A stretch of DNA of 64,000 bases from Stentor roeselii (lineage: Eukaryota > Ciliophora > Heterotrichea > Heterotrichida > Stentoridae). Positions within the stretch are counted from its first letter, which is position 1; every line of letters starts with the position of its first letter. The DNA lies in NCBI GenBank assembly GCA_006503475.1, contig RSEH01000013.1, positions 124,001-188,000 of the forward strand. Direction: 5' to 3'. The notes beneath the pieces are model-generated. The model had not been told where the DNA came from. It did no database searches and saw only the letters and a program-made list of their open reading frames with translations. Both the position numbers and the translations under genes were made by a program. Positions 19,307 through 29,441 of the stretch are shown one piece after another.

Positions 19307-22300
19307 ATGAAAGTATTGATCCAAGGTATCTGTGATAGCATGATCGCATTTAGCATCGCCACCTTTGCCTGCCAATCATCATCAATATACTTACTAGCTT
19401 CCCTAGTGCTTCAATCAAGTAAAATTCTCTCAAGAGTGCACAAGCCCAGCTGCTATACCTTCTTGATGGTGACGAGTTTCATATTGTTTTCAATGAAGAT
19501 AGTTCTAGCTGTATCAGGGTACCAAAGCTTAGTAACCGACTGGGTAATGACGAGTTTTGAGTCCTGGAATTCACTTTTGCCTGACCTTTTAGTCCTAATA
19601 TTTTCATTGGTCGGTTTAATTTCATCACAAATTCCATTACCATTAATAACCTTCCCGTACTTTGAAATTATCATCATTGGTGGGATTATGGTTTACAGTA
19701 CCTTGACCCTTTCAATAATTGGTTTAGTGATGTATGTAGTAGCGTTGGCTACTATAATTGCAAAGCAGGTCTTTAGATGCTCAGATGTTTCTTGGATCTT
19801 CTCTTGTGGGTTCACTTTATCCTATTTAGAAATACTATCGCCTTACTTTCAATTCATTTTAACTCAGTCTGGACCTTCTAATATCTTCGAAAATCCAGGC
19901 TTTAATAGTCTCGTAAAATTTCCTTTGTTACTTATTCATGTCATGTGTGGAATGAGCATGGTTGAAAATAAAATTTATTTACCAGAGGGCCGTGAGCACC
20001 TATTACCAAAAGCAGATAAAAAACTGAGTCTTTTCAAAATATTTAAAATTTTAGGGTTTTATTCTCTGACAGTGAGCTTGTTATGGGGCTGGATCATGAA
20101 ATTTCAAGGACTTGAACGATTTGTTTATATGTTTTGGATCTTTTACTCAATCATGGAAAAAAACTATTCAAAAATTTATCAAATTTCAAGATATTTGCTT
20201 ATCCCAAGTTTAGCTTTGGCTCAATCAATTTATTACTTTTTGGCCTTGGTGGAAAATGATTCGCGATCTGAAATGATTGAAAAGTTTGGCTTTATGGCAG
20301 TGACTCAGTTTTTTGTGTCTGTTTGGACTGATTGCTGTGGTTCGATGACTGATCAAAGTAATGTCTGGAGATCGATTCATGGAGTTTATTTGACTTGGAT
20401 TGCGAAAAGGTTTTATATCATTTCTTTGATTGTATTGTTTTTGGTTGGCCTTTCAGATATCAATATTTTGTGCACTGGACTCATGGCCTTTTGCATCTGG
20501 TTCATGCTAGACCCGACTGGGTTAAAAAAGTATTGGAAAATACTTCTTTTATATGAAATGTTTATTCTTTTTATTAGAGTAATTTGGGTTTTTCTATTGC
20601 CGTTTGTGTCAAATTTTCAAATGGCTTCGAAAATCATTGGGCTTCCAACTAATGATGAATTTACCATTTATGATTACCTTTTGTGGCTTTTACTCTTAAC
20701 AACAAGTATACAACAAGTTGCAAGCAATATTGAATTAGAAACAGATGAAAAAATATCGAAATTTCTGCATGCTCTGGATTCTGTTTATAACTTTGTCTCT
20801 CATTTTGAGATCTGGGTGATATACTCTTTGCTAATGATAATTCAAACACTAGGAGTAGTGAACTACTTAAATTCAATAAGATTCGGTATAACCTTAATTG
20901 TGATTTTTAAGCATCTATCAAACCTTCGACAAAAAATTCTTCTTAATTATCTCGGAGTCTATAATATATTAGTCATCCTCGAAGTCTACTCAGGCTTACT
21001 TCTTGCAATTCGATACGTTTATCAATTCTTAAAGTTCATTCCTTCTGCAGAGCACCTCGAATTTCCCAGTATCGGTTTACAGATCTATGATTTCAAAGAA
21101 TTTTATCAAAGTACTGCAGCAGATTGCATCTTGTTTATCGCTTCTGTATTTGCTTCAAGGAACTGCAAAAGACTATCAGAATACTGTGATGTGAGTGGAA
21201 AGAAAATCAAATATAAATTCTTTAAGAAGTACTTCTCTAACCCCTTTGTTTATGTTGTGATGATTTTCGCATTCTTTAATGCAACTTTAGGATTGGTTTC
21301 TGTAGTGATGATGATCAATTTAGTAACAATAAGTGCTTATCAGATAAGCAGTGCAAGTTATTTCAATGATTATTCAAAAGGTGTTATTGAAAGAAGTAAA
21401 GTTACTGAATGGGAAAAAAGAGCTACTTTGTGGAAGATTTTGTTTTTCTCAACGATTTCTTCTCTTTTTTTGTGTTATTTTACGTTTTTGGTGAACGGGT
21501 CGTATATGGAATCTTGGCTGTTAAATATTTTGGAGTTTTTACTGAAGAATTTAGGATTTTCAAAAGATTTCAGCAGTATGCTTGATCAGGCTAAGTTAAA
21601 CTTCGTTTTCCTGCTTTTATTAATTATTGAAAGACATTGTTTGCAGTTTAATATGCCATCTACTTATAAAAAACCAGAAAAAATTCCAATTAAAGAAGAA
21701 TATAAAAGGTTTATAAATTTCATTCGAGTTTTGAACCTTTTTAAATCGATATTTGAAGCACTTATCCCTGCGTTCTTTTTGATGATTGCTTTCTATAGAT
21801 TGGATTTCATTGCTTATTTGTATGTAAGCTTGATTTTTATCAGCTTTTGCACTCGCGACTTGATTCATACTAAGTTTCTATTCATTTCGATGAATATTTT
21901 AACTGTCGGTCAGTACTTTTTTATAAGTTCAAAGAATTTCTTATCACTTTTTAAGGATTATTACGAGAAAGAATTTACTGTTATAAGTAATTGGCTCAGT
22001 GATTACATAAACCCTTCAAATCTCAGAACAACAGAATCCAACCTCCTCCTATACGAGCTGCAATTCGAGATATTCATTCTAATTTACTTCCACTATCTTA
22101 GCTACCGTGAGAAGCATCTTCTCGAAACTGAATCAAAATACCTAAAGCTCTCATCAAACCTTCAAGATACAATCGATGAAGGCCACCGTAATTCAAATTG
22201 GAAATCAAATCTAAAAAGTTTTTTAATCCACTCAAAAAAAAGTTTTTATCTAATCTCTCGATACCTTTTAGTAGGTGTAGCCCTTCTCTTCATCACCCAA

Positions 22301-25300
22301 AGCATCGGTCTCCTTTCTACCTTTTACTACATCTTCCTGCTGATTTTCATATCAAAAGAAATCAGCATCTACCTCAACAAAAGCATAGCATCTTATTTAA
22401 ACCTCGTCACTTTCTTCATCAGGTTCTTGACACTTGACCTTACCTTACAAATTTTCATTCAAATCCCGCTTTCCTTATACTCTGACCCTTCTCTTGAAAA
22501 ATGGTGCAAATGTATCGGCCTTGTTAAAATAACTGGCTCTAGTCCTGAGGTTTCTTTGAATTTTACAGCGATTTTATTTAAAATTTACACTTTTTTAGTT
22601 GTTTTAATGCTTCAAAGAATGATGAAAAGTAGAGATTATGAAGAGTTTCTTTATAAGTTTTTTAGAGAATTTGAGGAAAAATCGAAGAAGATTTCTGAAG
22701 AAATGACTGAACATTTTAATAATGAACGGATTAAAATGAATAAGTTTTATGCTGAGTCTAATCAAAGATTTGAAGGCGAGTTGAAGAAAATTGAGGCAAA
22801 TATTCAGACTTGGAAGAAAAGATATCAAACTTACTTTAAACGTGGGGTTAATCAAGGAGATAAGACTTTAATGAACATGACCATAAGACATGATGAAGCA
22901 GATGAAAATAAAAGCACAGGAAAAATAATTGGGTTTAAATCAAAGTTCAATTCTTTCTTGGTTTCATTTGTGGACCCTTATTTATTCAAGAATTTTATAA
23001 AGAAAATAACTGTTGTTAACTATTCTTTTGATTCTGGAACAAATAAATATACTCGGCCTTCAAGAGCCAAAAGAAATACAACGAAATTGTCTGATAAGAG
23101 TTTATATACTAAGCCATTAACTGCTTCATTTGCAAGAAAGTCGCATAGACTTATTGTTCTTCATGAAAAACCAGAGGATTCTGAATTGTCTGCATCTTCA
23201 GACACTTCGAATTCAGATGATTCAAGTTCTAATCTTTCAGTGAAGTCAGTGAAAGAGATAAAGTTCCAAGACAGTATCGAGAAAGAAGAGATAGAATACG
23301 ACATCAAGTTTCAAGACTATTTTTTACTCTTCATCTACTCCTTAGCAAGTAATACAGAGTCGATAGTTTATCTGACTTTTTTCATAAACAACTGGATGTA
23401 CTGCAGTCTTGAGTCACTTGTTTTCCCTTTGTCAGCCCTCAGTTATGGAATGATTTTATACCCAAGACCACCTTCGAAGTACTTCAGAGTCATGCTTTAT
23501 TACACTGAATTCGTATTTTTTATCAAACTCATGGTTCAGTTGGAAGTCTGGAGTATCGCTTTCGGTTATGAATTCTTAAAAGACTTTAAAGACCCTTTTA
23601 AAGTCGGATTCAACTTGGCGAAGAACACTCACAGTGGCTCTTTGTTTAACTATATCCTCTGGGATGTTATAGTGATTGTTGTTCTACTTTTGCATAATTT
23701 CTATTTGATCAAAGTCGGCTTCTGGAGCTGCACTGAAACTGAAATCGAGAGTTTAAATGAAGCAAAAGAACGACTTGGTCTTAAGTCAAGACAAACTTTC
23801 AAGAAAGAAGTGAAAAAACAGTCCTTAATTGAAAACCTCTTGCCAAGCAGCAAAGAGGAAAAGCCAGGTAGAGACTTTTACTTCATCGCAATAACAGCGC
23901 AAATGGTCATTCTAGTTTACATTTTCTGTTTTTTCACTCAGATGGACGGAAACTCGCAAGACATCTCTCAAGCCATCAGAGCCAACCAGTTCCAAGGCCG
24001 AATGATTGTAGTTCTATTGATCCAGATGTCATTAATCATCATCGAGAGGTACTTTTATGTAAGTCGAACTTCACAGGCACTGACTGAAGCTCAAAAAACA
24101 AAAGAATCAATCACGAATTCAACTCCAGTAGCAAGATATCGAAGCTCTACAGCTTATGGAACTGAAATTTCTTCAAGACTTCCAAGGCCTGGGTCTGGAA
24201 TTATCACTTTTAACTTTAAGGAGACTTTGATTCAGAATGAAAAAAGCAAGTCAGGTGTTAGGTTCCCTCCATTGTTGAGGATTATTGTTTTTTTGTCGTT
24301 GCTTTTTGCTGTTCATTTGATTGTGTTTTTTTACCTTCCTTTCAATGGAAATTTTTCAAGTAATGGAGAGATTTATTGTAGAGAGAAGGAATCTCGTTGT
24401 AATGATTTTGAAAAAAATTCGTATATTCAGGGGTTTTATGTGTTGTACTTGGTTTATCTGATTATCACAGCCATGCAGATTAAGTATAGTCTTCCCAGTT
24501 TCTCGAAAGTGACTTTTCCTTTGATGAGGGATCCAGGGGCTTCGAATTATTATTTGTTTCTTGCTTATCGATCCGCTCCTTTTTTGTTTGAAATAAGGAC
24601 CTTGATGGACTGGACCTTCTCCAACACTGCCCTCACGATTTTTCAATGGTTTAAGTTTGAAGACATATACGCTCAGTTATTTATAAACGAATGCTACCAA
24701 AAATCAATGAACTTCAAAGCTCACGGTGAAAAAATCGCTCGAAAACAGAAGTTTTTCATGGGTGTTTGCGGTTTATTCATTATTCTCGTGATTATCTTTA
24801 TCCCATTGCTTGTCTTCAGCAGTATAAACCCAGTAAATGAATCAAACCCAGTTTATTCCGCAAGTATCAACTTAGACTTGGCGTTAAAAGACAGAAGATT
24901 CGAGTTGTACTCAGTGAAATCATCAGAAAAAATAGAAGAAGTACATCGAGACGCATGGGAAGACCTGTACAAGTTCAACGAAATTCACCAGTTGAGTTCT
25001 TCTGATCAGCCTCACATGCAGAAGGTCACAATGCCTGTCGATTCTGACCAGGTCTGGCTCATCACACCTCCTAACAAGAAAAAACTCTGTCAAATGATTC
25101 AAGATTCTAAAAACGAGACAGCCCAAGCTGGACTTTTAATGAGATACTCGTTTTTCCGACGCTTTCCAGTCACGAAAACTGAAGTCACTTTGACTGTCAA
25201 CAAAATGATTGAGAAAAGCACACTAATTGACTTCGAAGAAGTGATTTGTCTTGGTAAAAACTCTTCAATACTTGTTCCCAAGGTTTTCGATGACTTGATT

Positions 25301-25783
25301 CGACTTCCAAGCAGTGGAGATGAAATATACCCGATCATCATTCAAGATGAAAGGTTTTCAAGTGACTTGTTTTTGACTTTAGACGTGGAAGAAGGTTTAA
25401 GATGGTGGAAGTTGAGTACTTTGAATCATTTCGGTAAGACTGAAGGTGTCAGTTTTTTTACAGTTTCAGATTCTTACAGCTTTGTCACTCTTAACTTCTC
25501 GATTCTGACTTTTTATATCTCTGTTGTTTACTTTGTAGGAACACTGATCAAGTATGTCACGAAAGGGTCTGGAAGGAATGTGGTCATGACTGATATGAAA
25601 AATACTAAAGACTTGCAGGTTTTGTGTGAAGGAATTTATATCAGTCGCATGATTGGAAATTTAAAGGAAGAAGAAGAACTTTATTTTGAATTGTTGGACA
25701 TTTTAAGGTCTCCGGAGATCACGAAGATGATTACTGGAAGTTCTTCTATTAAACAAGAGGAAATCGATAAGAAATATAGGTAA
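19307..25783 (+). CDS. PIEZO: Piezo-type mechanosensitive cation channel, copy B
   Basis: The 2158-residue protein is collinear with copy A over its whole length, with the same 'LWGWIMKFQGLER' and 'SLIVLFLVGLSDIN' blade segments. The N-terminal 1300 residues (blades) show many substitutions. From residue about 1312 onward (beam/anchor/cap/pore) it differs from copy A by only a handful of residues. The acidic loop is shorter (SASSDTSNSDDSSSNLS). It is intact, with start context ACAATAAAG-ATG. Both copies are complete, so each subunit could form homotrimers. Mixed trimers are conceivable because the trimerising C-terminal module is the same; that is inference. Confidence 0.93.
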   Translation: MKVLIQGICDSMIAFSIATFACQSSSIYLLASLVLQSSKILSRVHKPSCYTFLMVTSFILFSMKIVLAVSGYQSLVTDWVMTSFESWNSLLPDLLVLIFSLVGLISSQIPLPLITFPYFEIIIIGGIMVYSTLTLSIIGLVMYVVALATIIAKQVFRCSDVSWIFSCGFTLSYLEILSPYFQFILTQSGPSNIFENPGFNSLVKFPLLLIHVMCGMSMVENKIYLPEGREHLLPKADKKLSLFKIFKILGFYSLTVSLLWGWIMKFQGLERFVYMFWIFYSIMEKNYSKIYQISRYLLIPSLALAQSIYYFLALVENDSRSEMIEKFGFMAVTQFFVSVWTDCCGSMTDQSNVWRSIHGVYLTWIAKRFYIISLIVLFLVGLSDINILCTGLMAFCIWFMLDPTGLKKYWKILLLYEMFILFIRVIWVFLLPFVSNFQMASKIIGLPTNDEFTIYDYLLWLLLLTTSIQQVASNIELETDEKISKFLHALDSVYNFVSHFEIWVIYSLLMIIQTLGVVNYLNSIRFGITLIVIFKHLSNLRQKILLNYLGVYNILVILEVYSGLLLAIRYVYQFLKFIPSAEHLEFPSIGLQIYDFKEFYQSTAADCILFIASVFASRNCKRLSEYCDVSGKKIKYKFFKKYFSNPFVYVVMIFAFFNATLGLVSVVMMINLVTISAYQISSASYFNDYSKGVIERSKVTEWEKRATLWKILFFSTISSLFLCYFTFLVNGSYMESWLLNILEFLLKNLGFSKDFSSMLDQAKLNFVFLLLLIIERHCLQFNMPSTYKKPEKIPIKEEYKRFINFIRVLNLFKSIFEALIPAFFLMIAFYRLDFIAYLYVSLIFISFCTRDLIHTKFLFISMNILTVGQYFFISSKNFLSLFKDYYEKEFTVISNWLSDYINPSNLRTTESNLLLYELQFEIFILIYFHYLSYREKHLLETESKYLKLSSNLQDTIDEGHRNSNWKSNLKSFLIHSKKSFYLISRYLLVGVALLFITQSIGLLSTFYYIFLLIFISKEISIYLNKSIASYLNLVTFFIRFLTLDLTLQIFIQIPLSLYSDPSLEKWCKCIGLVKITGSSPEVSLNFTAILFKIYTFLVVLMLQRMMKSRDYEEFLYKFFREFEEKSKKISEEMTEHFNNERIKMNKFYAESNQRFEGELKKIEANIQTWKKRYQTYFKRGVNQGDKTLMNMTIRHDEADENKSTGKIIGFKSKFNSFLVSFVDPYLFKNFIKKITVVNYSFDSGTNKYTRPSRAKRNTTKLSDKSLYTKPLTASFARKSHRLIVLHEKPEDSELSASSDTSNSDDSSSNLSVKSVKEIKFQDSIEKEEIEYDIKFQDYFLLFIYSLASNTESIVYLTFFINNWMYCSLESLVFPLSALSYGMILYPRPPSKYFRVMLYYTEFVFFIKLMVQLEVWSIAFGYEFLKDFKDPFKVGFNLAKNTHSGSLFNYILWDVIVIVVLLLHNFYLIKVGFWSCTETEIESLNEAKERLGLKSRQTFKKEVKKQSLIENLLPSSKEEKPGRDFYFIAITAQMVILVYIFCFFTQMDGNSQDISQAIRANQFQGRMIVVLLIQMSLIIIERYFYVSRTSQALTEAQKTKESITNSTPVARYRSSTAYGTEISSRLPRPGSGIITFNFKETLIQNEKSKSGVRFPPLLRIIVFLSLLFAVHLIVFFYLPFNGNFSSNGEIYCREKESRCNDFEKNSYIQGFYVLYLVYLIITAMQIKYSLPSFSKVTFPLMRDPGASNYYLFLAYRSAPFLFEIRTLMDWTFSNTALTIFQWFKFEDIYAQLFINECYQKSMNFKAHGEKIARKQKFFMGVCGLFIILVIIFIPLLVFSSINPVNESNPVYSASINLDLALKDRRFELYSVKSSEKIEEVHRDAWEDLYKFNEIHQLSSSDQPHMQKVTMPVDSDQVWLITPPNKKKLCQMIQDSKNETAQAGLLMRYSFFRRFPVTKTEVTLTVNKMIEKSTLIDFEEVICLGKNSSILVPKVFDDLIRLPSSGDEIYPIIIQDERFSSDLFLTLDVEEGLRWWKLSTLNHFGKTEGVSFFTVSDSYSFVTLNFSILTFYISVVYFVGTLIKYVTKGSGRNVVMTDMKNTKDLQVLCEGIYISRMIGNLKEEEELYFELLDILRSPEITKMITGSSSIKQEEIDKKYR

Positions 25784-26131
25784 AGTTTAGATTAAGGTTT
25801 GATTGAGTATTTGCTTTGTTCATTAGTTGAATTTTTGTTTTGTATTCAGAGTCATTATTGGGAAATAAATTGATCATAAAGGAGTAAAGTCTTATCTTGA
25901 ATACCTTGGATATAAACATCAAAAATCCAATAACCTATTAAAAACAATCAAAATATATCCCAAATTTAACTATAAAATCAAAAGAACATCTCAAAAAATT
26001 CAAAAAAAAAACAAACTTAAACCCAATCCATTCAATTCTCCAAAAACTTCACCAAAACCCAAACCCTCAACAAAAAAACCCAACTCAAAAACCCCTTCCA
26101 ATAAAAATCCAAATCCAAGCTAATTTAATCC
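25784..26131. promoter_or_regulatory. Intergenic region upstream of the SAM/zinc-finger gene (348 nt)
   Basis: The distal half is ordinary AT-rich DNA. About 25975-26115 is almost free of G on the plus strand (runs of A and C, e.g. CCAAAAACTTCACCAAAACC), just before the ATG at 26132. The same A/C-rich, G-poor leader, on the coding strand, precedes several other genes in the window. There is no frame or RNA. Confidence 0.5.
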
Positions 26132-27274
26132 ATGAAATACTCTAAAGCAGGTATCCTAAAAAAAAAAGTCGGCCCAGCCAGTGAAATCTTACAAGAAGAA
26201 GCCAAAAGAATGGAAGAAAGACTATCCGAACTAAAAGACTTCATGCTTAAAGAGCGAGAAAAGCGCGACACAGCTCCTCGAATGAAAGACGGGAGCAAAT
26301 GGCGATCATCAGCGACATCCAAGCCAATAGCAGGCTACGCCGACTTTGTCCTATCAAAAAAGCCGAAACTTTCACAGAAACCAAAACCTTCCCAAGAAGA
26401 CCTGAAAAATTTTTTATTGTCATGCGGGCTTGAAAAGTATTTAAAACTCTTCAAAGACCAAGGAATCGAAGACCTTGAAATCTTGCAAGAAGTGACTGAA
26501 ACTCACTTGCAAGACATGGGAATCCCCATCGGCCATCGTTTAAAGCTACTAAAAAAGTTAAAAGAAGCAAAAGAACCTAAGTCACAAGAACCCCTTCCAG
26601 AGACTCTTCAAGGAAAAAACTCTTCTAAAGATCTTGGAATTCAACTTGAAGAGCCTTTTGAACCTCTTCAAGACCTGGAACATGTTGAAATGTTTAGAGA
26701 GGCCCTGGAAAGCTTTTCCAAGTCAGGATCAGCGACGAAACTTAAGGCAAGAGCTAAAGCTGCAGAAGACCCTCCGAAAAAAGTAAGGTTTTTAGAACCG
26801 GTCACTGAAGAAATGCTTCCGAAACATGTGAAAGGACTTGTTCAGGAAGACTCGTGGGCTTCAAGGGACTTGAAAGTCACAGACACTTTTGAAGAAAGCT
26901 CAGCAACTTCAGGACCTGTCATAATCAAAGAAAAAAGAAGCTGCTGGAATTGTTATAAGATTTTTGAAGCTTCTTCTGTTGTTTTCAGCTTGAATAAGCA
27001 GTTTTGTGGAAATGGATGCTGTGAAAAGTATCAGAAAAGTCGAATGGTTTCTTGTGTCTGTGGAAATAAATTTTTTAAGGACTCTGGAGTTATTGAAGCC
27101 GCTCAGTGGGTCTGTAGCAATGAATGTGCACAGAAAGTCTTGAAGGAAGTTCAGGAAAATGAAGAAAATTTGAAAAATTTGGAGGAAATGTCTGAAAATG
27201 AGGAATTTGAGGATGAAGATGAGAATGAGCATATTTTTATTGATCCTGCTACTGGTGACCAGATTGTTAGATAA
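26132..27274 (+). CDS. SAM-domain protein with C-terminal zinc-finger-like Cys cluster
   Basis: The 380-residue protein has a charged N-terminal helix (residues 15-50). A SAM domain lies about 88-150 ('LKNFLLSCGLEKYLKLF', 'ETHLQDMGIPIGHRLKLL'). Near 270-335 a Cys-rich module, CWNCYKIF...FCGNGCCEKY...CVCGNKFF...WVCSNECAQK, resembles an FCS/MYM-type zinc finger. The C-terminus is very acidic. SAM domains mediate oligomerisation. FCS fingers plus SAM occur in Polycomb-type proteins, but order and context differ, so no chromatin role is claimed. The gene ends 5 nt before the next start codon. Confidence 0.75.
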   Translation: MKYSKAGILKKKVGPASEILQEEAKRMEERLSELKDFMLKEREKRDTAPRMKDGSKWRSSATSKPIAGYADFVLSKKPKLSQKPKPSQEDLKNFLLSCGLEKYLKLFKDQGIEDLEILQEVTETHLQDMGIPIGHRLKLLKKLKEAKEPKSQEPLPETLQGKNSSKDLGIQLEEPFEPLQDLEHVEMFREALESFSKSGSATKLKARAKAAEDPPKKVRFLEPVTEEMLPKHVKGLVQEDSWASRDLKVTDTFEESSATSGPVIIKEKRSCWNCYKIFEASSVVFSLNKQFCGNGCCEKYQKSRMVSCVCGNKFFKDSGVIEAAQWVCSNECAQKVLKEVQENEENLKNLEEMSENEEFEDEDENEHIFIDPATGDQIVR

Positions 27275-27279
27275 TAAAA

Positions 27280-28305
27280 ATGAGTTTAGAGAATTTCATT
27301 GATATTCGATTTGGGGATCCGGTGATTTCATTGAGTTTGAATCATTATGGACTGATTTATGGAAGCTCTATTGGCAGGATATTGTTTTATACTTTTCATG
27401 TGCAGCAGGAAAAAGTGATTTGTGAGTTTAGCGAAGAGTGTATCAGAGGCTGCTTCGTCTCAAAGGACAACGATATTTACGTGGCTGTTGGCGACCGTTA
27501 CTGCTTATCTCTAAGCAGCCCCACATCAGACAAGAAGCAAGTAAATCACGATTTTCAACACATAGATGAAATCTGCCTCTCCACACAAGTCCTCATGAAA
27601 GGCTCTCTAGTTTGCATAGTTCAGTTAAGTGAAAACAGCACAGAAGGCATAATTTTAACAGACATCTCCAAGAAAGTCACTAAAAAGTTCCCTCTTCTCC
27701 CATTCAAGCCAAACACTGTCCCTTACGACTTCGACGGAAACCGCTTACTTTGGATGGAATGGGAAGGAAAGGTCAGAAACTTCAAATTTTACGACTTTGA
27801 ACTAACAGATGTTAAAAATTTTGCAGTTTTTCATCGAAATTACGGACAAATCGGATTTTGCAAGCTTGTTGATGACTTTTTAGTATTTGTTAAAGATTTT
27901 CGCAGTATTCTCGCAGTTTCTATTCAAAATGCACATGAAAGAATAATAGCAAGGCATCAGTCTGATATAGTTGCGCTTAACTGGTTCAGGTTTAAAGAGA
28001 AAAAGACTGGAAATGATGATCAACATGTTCAGGGAAAAGCTGGTGAAGAGAAAATTGCGTTGATTTCAGTTGATTATAATTGTAATATCAAGATTTGGAG
28101 CTTTGAACAGTGTCTTTATTCGGTGAATATCACGGAGTTCAATGAGTTGACTGATGAGTATCGGCAGGAGTTTTATTTTACGATGGGTTATCCTTATTTT
28201 GTAGTTGCTTCTGGACATCGCATCGCTGTTTCAACTGATTTAGGCGTTTTAGTGATCAATGTGCCATATTTCTCTCAGATTTCAGTGATTTCTGAAGATT
28301 TTTAA
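27280..28305 (+). CDS. WD40/beta-propeller-like protein
   Basis: The 341-residue protein is built of alternating short strands throughout. Segments such as 'EKIALISVDYNCNIKIWSFE' and 'ISLSLNHYGLIYGSSIGRIL' have the strand spacing of WD40 blades, though canonical GH...WD pairs are worn. A seven-bladed propeller is likely; partners are unknown. Only AAAAA-type sequence (5 nt) separates it from the upstream gene's stop, and its stop is 26 nt from the convergent F-box gene's stop. Confidence 0.65.
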   Translation: MSLENFIDIRFGDPVISLSLNHYGLIYGSSIGRILFYTFHVQQEKVICEFSEECIRGCFVSKDNDIYVAVGDRYCLSLSSPTSDKKQVNHDFQHIDEICLSTQVLMKGSLVCIVQLSENSTEGIILTDISKKVTKKFPLLPFKPNTVPYDFDGNRLLWMEWEGKVRNFKFYDFELTDVKNFAVFHRNYGQIGFCKLVDDFLVFVKDFRSILAVSIQNAHERIIARHQSDIVALNWFRFKEKKTGNDDQHVQGKAGEEKIALISVDYNCNIKIWSFEQCLYSVNITEFNELTDEYRQEFYFTMGYPYFVVASGHRIAVSTDLGVLVINVPYFSQISVISEDF

Positions 28306-28331
28306 CAATTTATTATCCAAATTTAACCTAT

Positions 28332-29441
28332 CTAAATTTCTTTACCCAAATTAATAATGTTTCCAAAGGGAATAACATACTTGCAGTCAATATTAATTCC
28401 GTCATTTAAGTCCTCCCTGTTATCCTCAGCACAGAGCAATTTAACATAAACATACTTTCCACAAAACCTATTCTGCAAGTCAATCCTAATCTTCGAGCAA
28501 GCCCTAAACTTAACCCACACAACAGGTTTTACATTAAACTCAGCAGAAGGTGAAAATTCGCAGTACTCAACAGTTTGTCTAATCGAGACATATTCAACAC
28601 TAGGCAAGTCCTCTTTATTAACAATTCCTTTCAACTTCTTATAACTTCTGCATCCATCATAAAGTTTAAAAGCAGGGTCATTGACATCAACAAAATTTTC
28701 AGAAATAAAAACCATTAAAGTCTTCACAGGACAAGTATAGGCCCCTGCTCTGTTCACCTTGAGTCCTTTCAAAACAGCAAAAAAACCTGAATCATCAGAA
28801 TGTTTTATGCTGATTTTATGCATGAGCATCAACTCATTATCCTGAAATCTTTTCACATCATGAAAGGAAAGTTCAGGGATTTCTTTTTCATTTTCGATTT
28901 TTTCCTTGAGTTCAGGTTTTTGTGAATAAAAATTAAAGAATTTCAAAGCTTTGTCTAAGGAAATCAGGGTAAAAACATCGATTTGCTCTTCTTTTGAGTA
29001 CTTTTCGAGTATTGACCATACGTCTTCTGCGGATTTGAAGTAACTTCGAGGGTCGCAGAGGCTGTCGAGAAGCACTCCGACCGCAACGCAGCCGTTGGAG
29101 TCTTCATGGGCGCAGTAGGCTTCTCCGTCTTCTCGGAAGAGGTTTTCGCACCAGAATTCCATCTCGTTTTCATCGACTCCTCCACTTGTAGCGAATCCGA
29201 AGAATTCTAATTTGTTTGCAGGCTTCGCTATTATCGTTTCTAGAATTGACTTTGCTTGCTTCAGGCTTATTACTGGGAAGAAACTTAGCTCGAGCTTTCT
29301 TTTTACTAGTTGTCTGCACAGGTAAAATGATTGGGTTGTTTCGAGGAAGGACTTGCTTAGAGAACCCAGGATTAGGAAGATTTCTTTGAAGGATAGGAAT
29401 TCACAGATATTAATGAAGATCGCTCCTGGGAGATTTTCCAT
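28332..29441 (-). CDS. F-box protein
   Basis: The 369-residue protein begins MENLPGAIFINICEFLSFKE and continues IFLILGSLSKSFLE. That matches the F-box core (LP.E....I..FL....L..L..VSK.F), the Skp1-binding element of SCF ubiquitin ligases. Residues about 150-365 are a mixed domain with FBXL-independent repeats of strands ('YVSIRQTVEYCEFSP', 'NRFCGKYVYVKLLCAEDN') that may be an all-beta substrate-binding domain; I do not recognise it. Acting as a substrate receptor is inferred from the F-box only. ATG context is CCAATATTA-ATG. Confidence 0.75.
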   Translation of the reverse strand: MENLPGAIFINICEFLSFKEIFLILGSLSKSFLETTQSFYLCRQLVKRKLELSFFPVISLKQAKSILETIIAKPANKLEFFGFATSGGVDENEMEFWCENLFREDGEAYCAHEDSNGCVAVGVLLDSLCDPRSYFKSAEDVWSILEKYSKEEQIDVFTLISLDKALKFFNFYSQKPELKEKIENEKEIPELSFHDVKRFQDNELMLMHKISIKHSDDSGFFAVLKGLKVNRAGAYTCPVKTLMVFISENFVDVNDPAFKLYDGCRSYKKLKGIVNKEDLPSVEYVSIRQTVEYCEFSPSAEFNVKPVVWVKFRACSKIRIDLQNRFCGKYVYVKLLCAEDNREDLNDGINIDCKYVIPFGNIINLGKEI

